Source: Betaproteobacteria bacterium
GTDB lineage: Bacteria; Pseudomonadota; Gammaproteobacteria; Burkholderiales; Usitatibacteraceae
Assembly (NCBI GenBank): GCA_016790765.1
Contig: JAEUMZ010000182.1
Location: 1 to 39,895 of the forward strand
Length of the DNA stretch: 39,895 bases
Direction: 5' to 3'
A model generated the notes under the pieces. The model did no database searches and was not told the DNA's origin. It worked only from the letters and a program-made list of their open reading frames with translations. A program made the position numbers and the translations under genes. Below, one piece after another: positions 24,607-32,842 of the stretch. Every line of letters begins with the position of its first letter. Within the stretch, counting starts at the first letter, position 1.

Positions 24607-25323
24607 TCAGCGGAAAAAGCGCGACAGCGCGAGGTCGATGCCGACATCGACCAGGTCTGCGATGCCGCCGCCGGGCCGCATCGGATGCGTCCACCAGGGT
24701 GTCGCGGGCCTCGGGGGGGCGCGCCGCGTGTCGAGCAGCGCATCGGCCACCGCCACCGGGTCGCGCGGCCCGCGTGTTGCGCTGTCGGCGCGCTGCAAGC
24801 CGGCCAGCGCCTTCTGCACCGCTTCCTCGTCGAGCACGCTGATCGCAGCGCCGCAGTGCGTGCAGGCGGTGTCGCCGGTGAGATCGACCGGTCCGCCGCA
24901 ACTGGAGCAGCGGATCTGCTTGATGGTCAATTTCATCTGCGCCAGCTCGGCAGGCTGCAGGGTGCGCACGAACTGTTTCTCGCGCAGGAACTGCGCGAAG
25001 CTGATCAGCCGGCCATGTCCCGTGGGGCAGCGGTGGTAGCTGAATCGGCCGCTCTTGGTGATGTCGTTGGTCAGCGAGAGGCCACGCGAACACCCCGGGC
25101 ACGACGGCGTCAGCGACACCGTGTTGCGGCCCTTGTCGCGCGCGTCGTGGATGCGCTTGAACAAGTCGATGACCGAGGCCGGCGACAGCGACGTGCTCTC
25201 CAGGTTGTCGAACCAGATCACGTGGCAGGGCCAGCAGACGTCGATCTCGACCACGCCGCCCAGGTGATTGCTGAGCGGCAGCACCTCCATCGGGACGGCA
25301 CAGCTGGCGCAAGGGATCGGCAT
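24607..25323 (-). CDS. Zinc-ribbon protein with zf-TFIIB-like N-terminus
   Basis: 238 residues from ATG 25323. Three cysteine-pair ribbons are visible: C5-x2-C8 with C30-x2-C33 (CPxC-like, then IDVCWPCHVIWFDN, as in the zf-TFIIB family), C75-x2-C78 near C99, and C139-x2-C142 with C154-x2-C157 (RCSSCGG...CTHCGA). The segment between is helical, and the last 30 residues are mildly hydrophobic. Proteins of this kind are common but uncharacterised, and zinc binding is the only safe prediction. The start was chosen so that the first CxxC sits at the N-terminus as in the family; the longer frame overlaps glcG. Confidence 0.8.
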   Translation of the reverse strand: MPIPCASCAVPMEVLPLSNHLGGVVEIDVCWPCHVIWFDNLESTSLSPASVIDLFKRIHDARDKGRNTVSLTPSCPGCSRGLSLTNDITKSGRFSYHRCPTGHGRLISFAQFLREKQFVRTLQPAELAQMKLTIKQIRCSSCGGPVDLTGDTACTHCGAAISVLDEEAVQKALAGLQRADSATRGPRDPVAVADALLDTRRAPPRPATPWWTHPMRPGGGIADLVDVGIDLALSRFFR

Positions 25324-25348
25324 GGCGTGACCTGGGCCGCAGCCGGCC

Positions 25349-25753
25349 TCAGGCGATGAGCGCGTCGATGCCCGCCTGCGCGATGGCGGCATCGTCGGAC
25401 GATTTCACGCCGGATACGCCAACCGCGCCGATGACCTCGCCCTCGATGATGATCGGCAAGCCGCCTTCCAGGAACGTCACCCCGGGCATCGACAGCGCGG
25501 CGAAGCGGCCGTTGTTGACCATGTCTTCGTCGTTCTTGGTGGGGCGCTTGCGAATCGCGGCCGAGCGCGCCTTGCCCTGCGCCACCGCCACGCTGACCAG
25601 CGCGCAGCCGTCGAGCCGCTCGAAAGCCAGCAGGTGCCCGCCGTCATCGACGATGGCGATGCAGACGGCCCATTGGTTCGCTTTGGCGTGTGCTTCGGCG
25701 GCGGCGAGCATTCGCTGGCAATCATCGAGCGTGAGGGCGGGTTTGGCTTTCAT
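25349..25753 (-). CDS. GlcG/HbpS-family protein
   Basis: 134 residues matching the GlcG/HbpS (DUF336) fold throughout: LTLDDCQRMLAAAEAHAKANQWAVC at the N-terminus, IAIVDDGGHLLAFERLDG, KARSAAIRKRPT, and the C-terminal LPIIIEGEVIGAVGVSGVKSSDDAAIAQAG. Members include HbpS, a haem-binding, redox-related protein of Streptomyces, and GlcG of glycolate loci; most are of unknown function. Cytoplasmic, since there is no signal peptide. It is the first gene of the minus-strand run down to the KTSC gene. Upstream lies a 354-base gap with a MITE-like element. Confidence 0.93.
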   Translation of the reverse strand: MKAKPALTLDDCQRMLAAAEAHAKANQWAVCIAIVDDGGHLLAFERLDGCALVSVAVAQGKARSAAIRKRPTKNDEDMVNNGRFAALSMPGVTFLEGGLPIIIEGEVIGAVGVSGVKSSDDAAIAQAGIDALIA

Positions 25754-25888
25754 GAAGGTGCGCGCGGAGGTGTTGGGGAATTATACGCAGCAGTGCGCGG
25801 CGGGATGGTAACAAGGGCGTTGACTTGAAACGGCCGCGCGTTGACCTCGAGCCACTGCAATCAGGGTATTGCGCAAGCTTGCGACTTT

Positions 25889-25990
25889 CAATCCCCCGGT
25901 TGTGATTTCCCCGGGACAGGCAGCTGCCGGCCCCCTTTGTCAAAAGGGGCAATCGATTGCGCTGAACGAAAACCAAAGATCGGGGGATTG
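25889..25990. repeat. Diverged MITE-like palindromic element
   Basis: About 102 bases bounded by caatcccccg (25889-25898) and its exact complement cgggggattg (25981-25990), with an internal hairpin of cccctt/aagggg type at 25932-25949. The terminal aatccccc and the inner cccctttgtcaaaagggg resemble the element at 17528-17673, but the body differs. It lies in the 354-base gene-free space (25754-26107) between the start of the GlcG gene and the end of the AlkD-like gene. I see nothing else in that gap. Confidence 0.6.
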
Positions 25991-26107
25991 GCGGCGCAAG
26001 GACCTGTGACAGCTCCGCTCCTGCGCGTTGTCCTGCCAGCCGTCACCATCGGCGCCCCATCGGCGTCCATCGGCGGAGGGGATCCGCCCGTGACCGGCGA
26101 GCCTAAG

Positions 26108-26833
26108 CTACCCCTTGCCGGCCAGATACCGCCGCCGCTTCGGTTCCGCGAACCGCTCGATGGCGTAGCGCAGCATGGTGCGTGGCATGGTCTTCTGGAA
26201 GCGCTTCAGGAACGGCTCCTCGTACTCTTCGCCGATGCGCTTGCCCACCTCGCGCAGCATCCAGCCCACCGCCTTCTGGATCAGGTCCTCGCGGTCGTGC
26301 ACCAGGATTTCGGCCAGCCGCAGCGTCTCCGCATACTCGCCGCGCTTGATGTAGTGGAACGTGGCCAGCATGGCAATGCGCCGTTCCCAGAGCGATTCCG
26401 AGCGCGCCAGTTTGTCGAGCACGCGCGTCCTCAGCGCCGGCTTGTCGGCCAGGAAGGCGCCCACGATGTGCTCCGCGGAGAGGTCCACCAGGTCCCAACC
26501 GTTGATGTGCTTGGTGCTCTTGAGATACAGCTCGTAAATCGCCTTCTGCGTGGCCGGGTCGCTTTTCTTGTACAGGCGCACCAGCAGCAGCAGCGCCACC
26601 GCGCGCGCCTCGTGCCAGCCGGATTTCAGGAGCGGCACCGCCACTTCCAGCCCCGCGCCCTTCAGGTCCTTGACGGTGGCATGCAGCAGCGGCGCGCGAA
26701 TGCCGAAAAACCGGTCGCCCTCGCCATACTCGCCTTTGCCGGTCTTGAAGAACGTGCGCGCGACTTCCGCCATCGCATCGCTGCCGAGGCCGGCCAGTTG
26801 CTTGACCACGCCGGCCGCGGTGATTTTCGGCAA
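26108..26833 (-). CDS. DNA alkylation repair protein, AlkD-like HEAT-repeat family
   Basis: About 241 residues, all-helical. The family N-terminal block FFKTGKGEYGEGDRFFGIRAP is followed by HEAT-like pairs to the end, with SGWHEARAVALLLLVRLY and WDLVDLSAEHIVG characteristic of AlkD, a glycosylase that removes bulky or cationic N3/N7-alkyl purines without base flipping. No ATG exists at a sensible place. TTG 26833 (LPKITAAGVVKQLAGLG) matches family length, and a GTG 7 codons later is the alternative. No good ribosome-binding site precedes either, so expression may depend on coupling to the YHS gene 62 bases upstream. Confidence 0.87.
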   Translation of the reverse strand: MPKITAAGVVKQLAGLGSDAMAEVARTFFKTGKGEYGEGDRFFGIRAPLLHATVKDLKGAGLEVAVPLLKSGWHEARAVALLLLVRLYKKSDPATQKAIYELYLKSTKHINGWDLVDLSAEHIVGAFLADKPALRTRVLDKLARSESLWERRIAMLATFHYIKRGEYAETLRLAEILVHDREDLIQKAVGWMLREVGKRIGEEYEEPFLKRFQKTMPRTMLRYAIERFAEPKRRRYLAGKG

Positions 26834-26895
26834 GGGCGGCGCGTCCGCCGTCCCGCGCCCCTTGCAAGTCCGCGCCGTTGCCGTGGCGCGGCGCG

Positions 26896-27477
26896 CTACT
26901 TTCCGCCGCCCTGGGCCTGCCGGGCTTTCCATTCTTCCGCCAGTTGCGCGCCGGTCTTGTAGTGCGGCACGCGCAGGATGAGGCGCTTGTAGCGCTGCAC
27001 GATCGCATTCCTGCCCGCCACCTCCTCGCGCCACAGGCGGTGGGCGTGCTCGAGGTTGCGCTTCTCGTCCATCGAGAAGTAGTTGAGCGACTCCTTGCCG
27101 CCGAAGATGTAGAGCTTGCCGTCGATGACCTTGAACGCATCGGCATCCCCGCCCCACGGGATGCCGTAGGCGATGCCGTTGGTGCAATAGCCGCCGAACT
27201 GCGGCACGTATTTCGCCGGCGCCTGCTTGAACGCCTCGGCGTTTTGCGCGCTGTTGAACCAGTAGGTCACGCCGTCGTGCTGGGCGCTGAACTCGGGCGC
27301 GCCCTTCACGTGGCGGCCCAGGGTGAAGTACGCCACCGCATCGTGGCCCTGCAGCATCAGGCGGTTGGATTTCTCGTTGGCGCTCAGGTTGAACGGGCCG
27401 GCATTGCTCCCGCAGCCGGCCAGCATCGCCCCCAGGCACGCGGCGCCGATTCCCCTTGCAACCCCATGCAATGTCAT
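26896..27477 (-). CDS. YHS-domain lipoprotein
   Basis: 193 residues. The lipobox LAGC (19-22) after a short hydrophobic stretch marks a lipoprotein. The YHS-like region (about 40-100) contains LQGHDAVAYFTLGRHVKGAPEFS, YWFNSAQNAEAFKQAP and PQFGGYCTNGIAYG, the usual pattern of stand-alone exported YHS proteins, which are thought to bind a metal such as copper through this domain. The C-terminal part (105-193) is helical and basic. It starts 4 bases after the SRPBCC gene stop and precedes the alkylation-repair gene. Confidence 0.9.
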   Translation of the reverse strand: MTLHGVARGIGAACLGAMLAGCGSNAGPFNLSANEKSNRLMLQGHDAVAYFTLGRHVKGAPEFSAQHDGVTYWFNSAQNAEAFKQAPAKYVPQFGGYCTNGIAYGIPWGGDADAFKVIDGKLYIFGGKESLNYFSMDEKRNLEHAHRLWREEVAGRNAIVQRYKRLILRVPHYKTGAQLAEEWKARQAQGGGK

Positions 27478-27481
27478 GCGC

Positions 27482-28015
27482 TCACTCCTTGCGTTCCGCC
27501 ACGGTCTTCAGGTTGGCCAGCGACCCCTCGAAATCCGGCCCCAGCAACTTGTCCATGAACACGACAAACCAGCGCGACACCGGGTTCAGGCCCACGTCGC
27601 CCTCACCGGTCCACGTGACCTTCACGTTTGGGCCCACCTGCGCGAAATCGATGCGGCCATTGAACTTGCCGTCCCAGCCCTCGATCGAGAGTTGGTAGGC
27701 GACCGACTTGTCGAACTCGGCCTGCGTGATCTCCATGCGGCCGTTGCCCTCGGACTTCGAGATCCACGCCCATTGCGCCCCCACGCCGGCCGGCGCACCG
27801 CTATAGCTCACTTTCATGGCCGGGTCACGCCGGTTCCACACCCCCCACTGCACCCAGGCTTTCGGGTCATACACCAAGGGGTACACCTTGATCATCGGTG
27901 CCGCGATCTCCACCGAGCGCTGCACCTTGTAGCTGCTGGGCAGCGCCAGGCCAACCAGGCACAGCAGGACGACCAGGGCGGCGACCCCGAGCAGGATTTT
28001 TTTCACGACGTTCAT
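27482..28015 (-). CDS. SRPBCC-family protein with N-terminal membrane anchor
   Basis: 177 residues from ATG 28015. One transmembrane helix (about 6-26) is followed by a START/polyketide-cyclase-like fold (about 30-175): VQRSVEIAAPMIKVYPLVYDPKAWVQW, then VGAQWAWISKSEGNGRMEI and VKVTWTGEGDVGLNPVSRWF. Such folds hold hydrophobic ligands in a cavity, and the anchor places it on the periplasmic face. The ligand is unknown. It is first of a three-gene minus-strand unit (SRPBCC - YHS - AlkD-like). A long antisense-like upstream extension of this frame into the DUF2863 gene is not real. Confidence 0.88.
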   Translation of the reverse strand: MNVVKKILLGVAALVVLLCLVGLALPSSYKVQRSVEIAAPMIKVYPLVYDPKAWVQWGVWNRRDPAMKVSYSGAPAGVGAQWAWISKSEGNGRMEITQAEFDKSVAYQLSIEGWDGKFNGRIDFAQVGPNVKVTWTGEGDVGLNPVSRWFVVFMDKLLGPDFEGSLANLKTVAERKE

Positions 28016-28150
28016 GATGTGGCATCCGATGGGGGGAATAGCGCCAAGTTTCAGGCGTTTTGTGCCGGTGTGCAACGGGCGCGCCCCGGTGCGCCGGGAT
28101 GCGCAGGGGTGCGGCGCTATAATCTGCGCCCCGCACCAAAGGCAGCATCC

Positions 28151-29335
28151 ATGAAACGCCCGCGCAGCAAATCCCCCCTCCGCCTGACCCGCGACGCCGA
28201 GAAGTTGATTGCGCTCTCCACCGGCATTGCCGCATCGAGCAGCCGCTCGGAGGATCAATTCTGGGAGGGCGAAATCCTGGCCCTGGTACGCAAGCTGGTC
28301 GGCAGCGGCAACGACGCCACTCTGGATGCCGCGCTCGAACACCTGCTGCAGAGCAACACCAATGCCTACGATGCCCTGGCCGAGATGACCGAGACCGGCG
28401 CCGAGTCCCTGCAGCTGGAGCGCGACGGCACGCTGCACGAGGTGCTGCTGCTGGCAATCCCGCTGGTGGCATGGACCAAGTACGCGCTGCCGTCCGGCCC
28501 GATCACTGCCGGCCAGGTGGCGGCCATCGTGCCGCACCTGCACGGCCACGTGCTGGCGCGCGCGGCGCGCTTCGCGTTGAGCCCATTCCTGTACAGCATC
28601 GACCAGCTGCCGCGCGAATTCTCCGCCGTGCACAAGCTGGCCGAGAAACTCGGCAACGCCGCGATCGACGGCCAGGCCCCGCGCTTCGACTTTTCCCGCC
28701 TGCCGGACACGGCGCCGATGCTGGCGGACGTGCGCTTCCTCATCGGCGCGGTGGCCGCGCCGCGCGGCCAGCCGCTGTTCCGCTGGCAGGAGCTCGAGGA
28801 GAAGACCACGCGCACCGAATGCCTGGAACGCTGGGTGGCGCAGGCGCGCCCCAACCTGTCCAAGCTGTTGCCCGGCTGCGCGTTCGAGTCGCTCATTCCC
28901 GATGCCTTCTTCGTGGCCTGCCGCGAATCCGACCGCCGCGTGCGGCCCTACACGGTGCGCGCCGGCGTGGCGTTCCTGGAACACACGCTCAAGGCGCCGG
29001 CGTCCAACCTGCGCGCGTTCGTGGCCGGCGTGGGCGTGGAGCGCATCGACGAGTACCGCATCGGCTTTTCCGTGCGCGGCGACGACGAAGTGGTGCACGG
29101 CATCGTCTGGCCGCTGTTCGGGCGCGAGGATGACGAGTCCGACCCGGCACCGCTGGCCGAGATCGAGGCCGTGCTGGCCGAATGCAAGGTGGGCGAAGTG
29201 GTCAAGCACCCCGGCCTGTTCCAGCCCGAGTTCTGCGAGGACTGCGGCGCCCCGCTGTTCGCCGACGCCGACACCGACATGGTGCACCCGGAGTTGCCGG
29301 AGGAGGCGGACTCCACGGCGGCGCGGTATCACTGA
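28151..29335 (+). CDS. DUF2863-family protein
   Basis: 394 residues matching the DUF2863 family, which is found almost only in betaproteobacteria: a basic N-terminus (MKRPRSKSPLRLTRDAEKLI), WEGEILALVRKLVGSGNDATLDAALEHLL, LLAIPLVAWTKYALPSG and a C-terminal CxxC ribbon (EFCEDCGAPLFADAD). Cytoplasmic; the function is unknown. The start ATG 28151 is preceded by a TATAAT at 28118-28123 with a weak -35, so it probably has its own promoter, divergent from the SRPBCC unit. It is followed by copy 4 of the dispersed repeat. Confidence 0.93.
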   Translation: MKRPRSKSPLRLTRDAEKLIALSTGIAASSSRSEDQFWEGEILALVRKLVGSGNDATLDAALEHLLQSNTNAYDALAEMTETGAESLQLERDGTLHEVLLLAIPLVAWTKYALPSGPITAGQVAAIVPHLHGHVLARAARFALSPFLYSIDQLPREFSAVHKLAEKLGNAAIDGQAPRFDFSRLPDTAPMLADVRFLIGAVAAPRGQPLFRWQELEEKTTRTECLERWVAQARPNLSKLLPGCAFESLIPDAFFVACRESDRRVRPYTVRAGVAFLEHTLKAPASNLRAFVAGVGVERIDEYRIGFSVRGDDEVVHGIVWPLFGREDDESDPAPLAEIEAVLAECKVGEVVKHPGLFQPEFCEDCGAPLFADADTDMVHPELPEEADSTAARYH

Positions 29336-29349
29336 GCCCGGCCAGGGCC

Positions 29350-29423
29350 GGGCCACCAAACACCAGGACCCGTGCGGCCCTCAGGCCAAAAAGGGCCCGG
29401 TCGCCGCACCCTTGCTGGACTTT
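29350..29423 (+). repeat. Dispersed 3'-intergenic repeat, copy 4
   Basis: It begins 15 bases after the DUF2863 stop: gggccaccaaacaccagg, middle ggccaaaaagggcccgg, end cgccgcacccttgctggacttt. It is the only copy followed by a same-strand gene. Ribosome-binding and start signals of that next gene lie more than 100 bases further on. Confidence 0.6.
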
Positions 29424-29541
29424 GTCGCTCAAGCGCGCTGGTCCCGGCTTCTCCACCTGCAGACAAGCGCCCCGTTCCGGCGTAGATTTGCAGTACAACT
29501 TCAAGGGGTGCCGCCGCGCGCCTCCAAAAGTGGGAGGACGC

Positions 29542-30837
29542 ATGCGCAACCTGGTGTTGGTTTTGTCGCTGTCGTCCATTCCGGCGCTCGCCGCGCCGGT
29601 GGATGAGATCCGCACGTTGTTCGAATCCGGCCGCATGCGCGATGCGGTGGCACTGGGACAGCGCCACCCGCAGCTGCTCGGGAACCCGGATTTCGACTAC
29701 TACTACGGCATGGCCTTGATCGATACCGGCCAGCCGGCCAAGGGCGTGCTGGCGCTGGAGCGCCACCTGCTGCACCGGCCGGAGGGCATGGCCGTGCGCG
29801 CGGAGCTGGGCCGCGGCTACTTCGCGATGGGCGATTGGCCGCGCGCCAAGCAGATGTTCTCCGAGGTGCTCAGCCGCAACCCGCCTGCGCCGCTGCGCGC
29901 GCGGGCCGAGGAATACCTGGAATCGATCCGCCAGCGCGAATCCGCGTGGCGCACCAGCGGGTCCGGACACGTGGAGCTGGGCGGCGGGCACGATGGCAAT
30001 GCCAACAGCGGCATTTCCAGCCAGATCATCAATGTCCCCCTGTTCGGTGCGGTGACCATCGACCCCAGCGGCCGTGCACAGAAAGACCGCTTTGTGCACA
30101 CGTCCGCCGGCGCGCAGTTGAACGTGCCGTTCACGGCGGCGTGGTCCGCCTTTGCCGGCCTGGGCATGGACAACCGGCATTACCGGGACGTGGACGCATT
30201 CGACCAGCGCAACACCCACGTGGCGGCGGGCGTCTCCCGCCAGGGACAGGAGAGCCAATGGCGCTTGTCCGCCAACGCCGGGCGGCTGGATGTGAATGCG
30301 GAGAAGTACCGCACCCTTGCGGCGCTCACGCTCGACGGCACGCATAGGCTGACGGAAAAGCGCACCCTCAGCGCCTACCTGCAGGGCGCGGATATCCGCT
30401 ACGTCGGAGACAACCGCGTGCAGGATTCGCGGCTGGCGTCGCTCGGCGTCCAGGTGCGCCAGGCGTTTGACGGCGATTGGCAGCCGCTGGGCGTGCTGGG
30501 CGTGAATGGCGGGCGGGAAACCAACCGCAACGACCGCGCAGACCTGGACCGCACGCTGTTCGGCGGCAACGCCACGCTGGCGCTGAACCTGTCGCCCAAA
30601 TGGGGGACGGCGTTTTCGGCGCAGTTCCAGAGGAGCCGCTACGGTGGGCAGGATGCCCTCTTCGCGGCCACGCGCAATGACCGCTACCGGGCCCTGGAAT
30701 GGACGCTCGGCCGCGCCATCACGCCGAACCTGAGTGCACGCATCGAGGTGTCGCGCACGGTGAACAGTTCCAACATCGAGCTGTATTCCTATTCGCGCAA
30801 CCAGTTCGCACTGAAGTTGCGCCTCGACCAGCGGTGA
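29542..30837 (+). CDS. TPR plus outer-membrane beta-barrel protein (Slam/T11SS translocator-like)
   Basis: 431 residues from ATG 29542 (GGGAGG 5 bases upstream), signal peptide 1-18. Residues about 20-140 are tetratricopeptide-like helices (DYYYGMALIDTGQPAKGVLALERHLL, ELGRGYFAMGDWPRAKQMFSEVL). Residues about 150-431 alternate polar and hydrophobic positions with many aromatic girdle residues and end in a strand (QFALKLRLDQR), as in a barrel of roughly 14 strands. This order is that of Slam (DUF560), the translocator of type XI secretion. It is followed after 7 bases by a FecR-domain exported protein, the likely partner. The barrel and order are clear; identity with Slam is inference. Confidence 0.72.
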   Translation: MRNLVLVLSLSSIPALAAPVDEIRTLFESGRMRDAVALGQRHPQLLGNPDFDYYYGMALIDTGQPAKGVLALERHLLHRPEGMAVRAELGRGYFAMGDWPRAKQMFSEVLSRNPPAPLRARAEEYLESIRQRESAWRTSGSGHVELGGGHDGNANSGISSQIINVPLFGAVTIDPSGRAQKDRFVHTSAGAQLNVPFTAAWSAFAGLGMDNRHYRDVDAFDQRNTHVAAGVSRQGQESQWRLSANAGRLDVNAEKYRTLAALTLDGTHRLTEKRTLSAYLQGADIRYVGDNRVQDSRLASLGVQVRQAFDGDWQPLGVLGVNGGRETNRNDRADLDRTLFGGNATLALNLSPKWGTAFSAQFQRSRYGGQDALFAATRNDRYRALEWTLGRAITPNLSARIEVSRTVNSSNIELYSYSRNQFALKLRLDQR

Positions 30838-30844
30838 GGGCCCC

Positions 30845-32737
30845 ATGAACAGAACCCTGCGCTATTTCAATCGTGTGGCACTGGTGGCGTTGCTGGTGGC
30901 CGCCTCTGTTGCCAGTACCTGGGCCACGGCACAGACCGTGGTGGGCCGCATCCTGGTGGCCGCGGGCGACGTGCAGTTGCAGCGCGCGGGCCGCGTGCAA
31001 CAAGCGCTCACCGGCGCGGCATTGCACACGGGCGACGTGGTGCGCACCGGCGCCAATGCCAATGCCCAGCTCCTGTTTGCGGATGAATCCATGGTGGCGC
31101 TGCGGCACGGCAGCGAATTCGCCATCGACCGTTTCCGCTTCCAGAACCGGGAAGAGAGCGATGAACTGGCGTTCCGCCTCACGCGCGGCGGCCTGCGCAC
31201 CCTGACGGGCCAGATCGGCGCCCGGCGGCCCGACGGATACCGCGTGATCACGCCCCTCGCCACCTTGGGCAAGCGCGGCACGCAATACGCGATCGTGCTC
31301 TGCCAGGACGATTGCGCGGCAGAGGGCGGCGCGAACGGCGGCACCGGAAGCCGCATCGACAACGGCCTCTACGGCGGCGTTTTCGATGGTGTCGTCACGC
31401 TCACCAACAATGCGGGCGTGAGCGAATTTTCCTACGGGCAGTATTTCTTCGTGCGTGACTTGAACAGCATCCCGCAGCCGCTGCTCGGGCCGCCGGCCGT
31501 GTTGGCAGACCGCCTGCTCGGCCAAGGCAAGGGCGTGGCGCCGCAGGCGCCTCCGGCCCAGGAGACGGCGCAACAACAACAACAGCAGCAGCCACCGGCC
31601 GCAGGGGACCCGAACGCACCGGCGGCCGCGCAAGGCAACCAGCAGGGTCAGGCCGCGGCCGGCGCGCCGCCAGCGTCCGGCAATGCGTCGCAGCAACCTG
31701 CGCCGTCGGGCTCGACGGCATCGACATCGCCGCCTCCAACGTCGCAGGGCACGACATCATCCGCGCCCTCGCCCGCGACCAACATGGTCCTGCCCGGACT
31801 GGCCGGCAGCACGGCCACGGCGGGCACCAACACGTCGCCGTCCGCCAACATCGTGACGCCGCCGGTGGTGCCCTACACCGGCACCACCACGCTGGGTTCG
31901 GGAGGCACGTCCGCGGTGGTGCCTTCGGGCGCGGCGCCCACTCCCACGCTGGGGTTGTCCGTGGGCTGGTTCATCCCGCCGCCCATCATTTACCTGGAAG
32001 ATGCCTGGGGCCGCACCTCGTTTGCGCCGCCCGCCAACCTGCAGCTCAGCGGCAGCGGGGCGTCCGAAAGGTTGACCGGATTCACGATGGCGCTGGCGAA
32101 CACGTTGAACGTTGGGGCACAGGTCACCGTCTCGGAAACGCTCACCGCCAGCCTCGCCCTGGGCACCCTCGACATGATGGGCTACGACGGCGCGGCCAAC
32201 GTGCACTGGGGCCGCTGGGTGAATGGCCAGTTGTTCAAGTCCAACAAGCCGCCCGGCGCGCACATGCCGCTGTCCGGCGTGCACTACATCTACGGCAATC
32301 CCACGCCGGATACCGTCATCGCCGCCAAATCCGGCAGTTTCAATTTCAGTGACATCGGCGGCACCATCGCCACGGATAGCTTTGGCGCCACCGGCACCGG
32401 CGGCTTCGGCGCCATCAACGTGAATTTCACCAGCCGCACCGGCAGCATCAGCACGGTGAACTACACGTTCCCGACGGCCACCTACAATTTCAGCAATTTG
32501 CCTTTTGCAATTACCGTGATTCCCGGCGTGGGGGCCTGGATGGGTGCCGACCTTGTCGGTGTGGGTTCCTGCACCGGCAGTGGCTGCTCCACGCCGGGCG
32601 GCGCACACGCGGTGTTCAACGGCATCTTCTTCGGCTCGGCCGGCAACTTCCTGGGCCTCACCTTCCATGGCAGCTCGGCAGGCGTCGCCAGCGGGTTCAC
32701 CGTGGCGCGCTTGTTCAAGTGCAGCGGGTGTCCGTAG
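30845..32737 (+). CDS. Exported FecR-domain protein with Gln/Pro linker and beta-rich C-terminus
   Basis: 630 residues with signal peptide 1-30. A FecR domain (about 32-205) has GDVQLQRAGR, LHTGDVVRTGANANAQLLF, RGGLRTLTGQIGARRPDGY and TPLATLGKRGTQYAI. Cysteines pair nearby (C153/C157, C576/C581, C626/C629). Residues about 225-370 are low-complexity (a run of seven Gln, then Pro/Ala/Ser/Thr). The C-terminal 240 residues are Gly/Thr/Asn-rich with alternating strands (NVHWGRWVNGQ, FGAINVNFTSRTGSIS, NFLGLTFHGSSAGV), resembling the TbpB-type barrel handle carried by Slam cargo. No transmembrane helix or lipobox follows the signal, so it is secreted or surface-attached. It lies 7 bases after the TPR/barrel gene. 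Confidence 0.8.
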   Translation: MNRTLRYFNRVALVALLVAASVASTWATAQTVVGRILVAAGDVQLQRAGRVQQALTGAALHTGDVVRTGANANAQLLFADESMVALRHGSEFAIDRFRFQNREESDELAFRLTRGGLRTLTGQIGARRPDGYRVITPLATLGKRGTQYAIVLCQDDCAAEGGANGGTGSRIDNGLYGGVFDGVVTLTNNAGVSEFSYGQYFFVRDLNSIPQPLLGPPAVLADRLLGQGKGVAPQAPPAQETAQQQQQQQPPAAGDPNAPAAAQGNQQGQAAAGAPPASGNASQQPAPSGSTASTSPPPTSQGTTSSAPSPATNMVLPGLAGSTATAGTNTSPSANIVTPPVVPYTGTTTLGSGGTSAVVPSGAAPTPTLGLSVGWFIPPPIIYLEDAWGRTSFAPPANLQLSGSGASERLTGFTMALANTLNVGAQVTVSETLTASLALGTLDMMGYDGAANVHWGRWVNGQLFKSNKPPGAHMPLSGVHYIYGNPTPDTVIAAKSGSFNFSDIGGTIATDSFGATGTGGFGAINVNFTSRTGSISTVNYTFPTATYNFSNLPFAITVIPGVGAWMGADLVGVGSCTGSGCSTPGGAHAVFNGIFFGSAGNFLGLTFHGSSAGVASGFTVARLFKCSGCP

Positions 32738-32842
32738 CCGGGCCAGGGGATCGCAGCGCGCACAGAGCGGTCCAGGCGTTCGCTTAACCGGGCTGTGGGC
32801 GAGTTACGCTGGAAAGTCAGGGTCGGCTCCCGCCGGATTGCA

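Noticed and set aside
31567..31590. CAA/CAG run as an unstable microsatellite
   Set aside because: It is a short in-frame Gln tract inside a low-complexity linker; seven residues are ordinary for such linkers.
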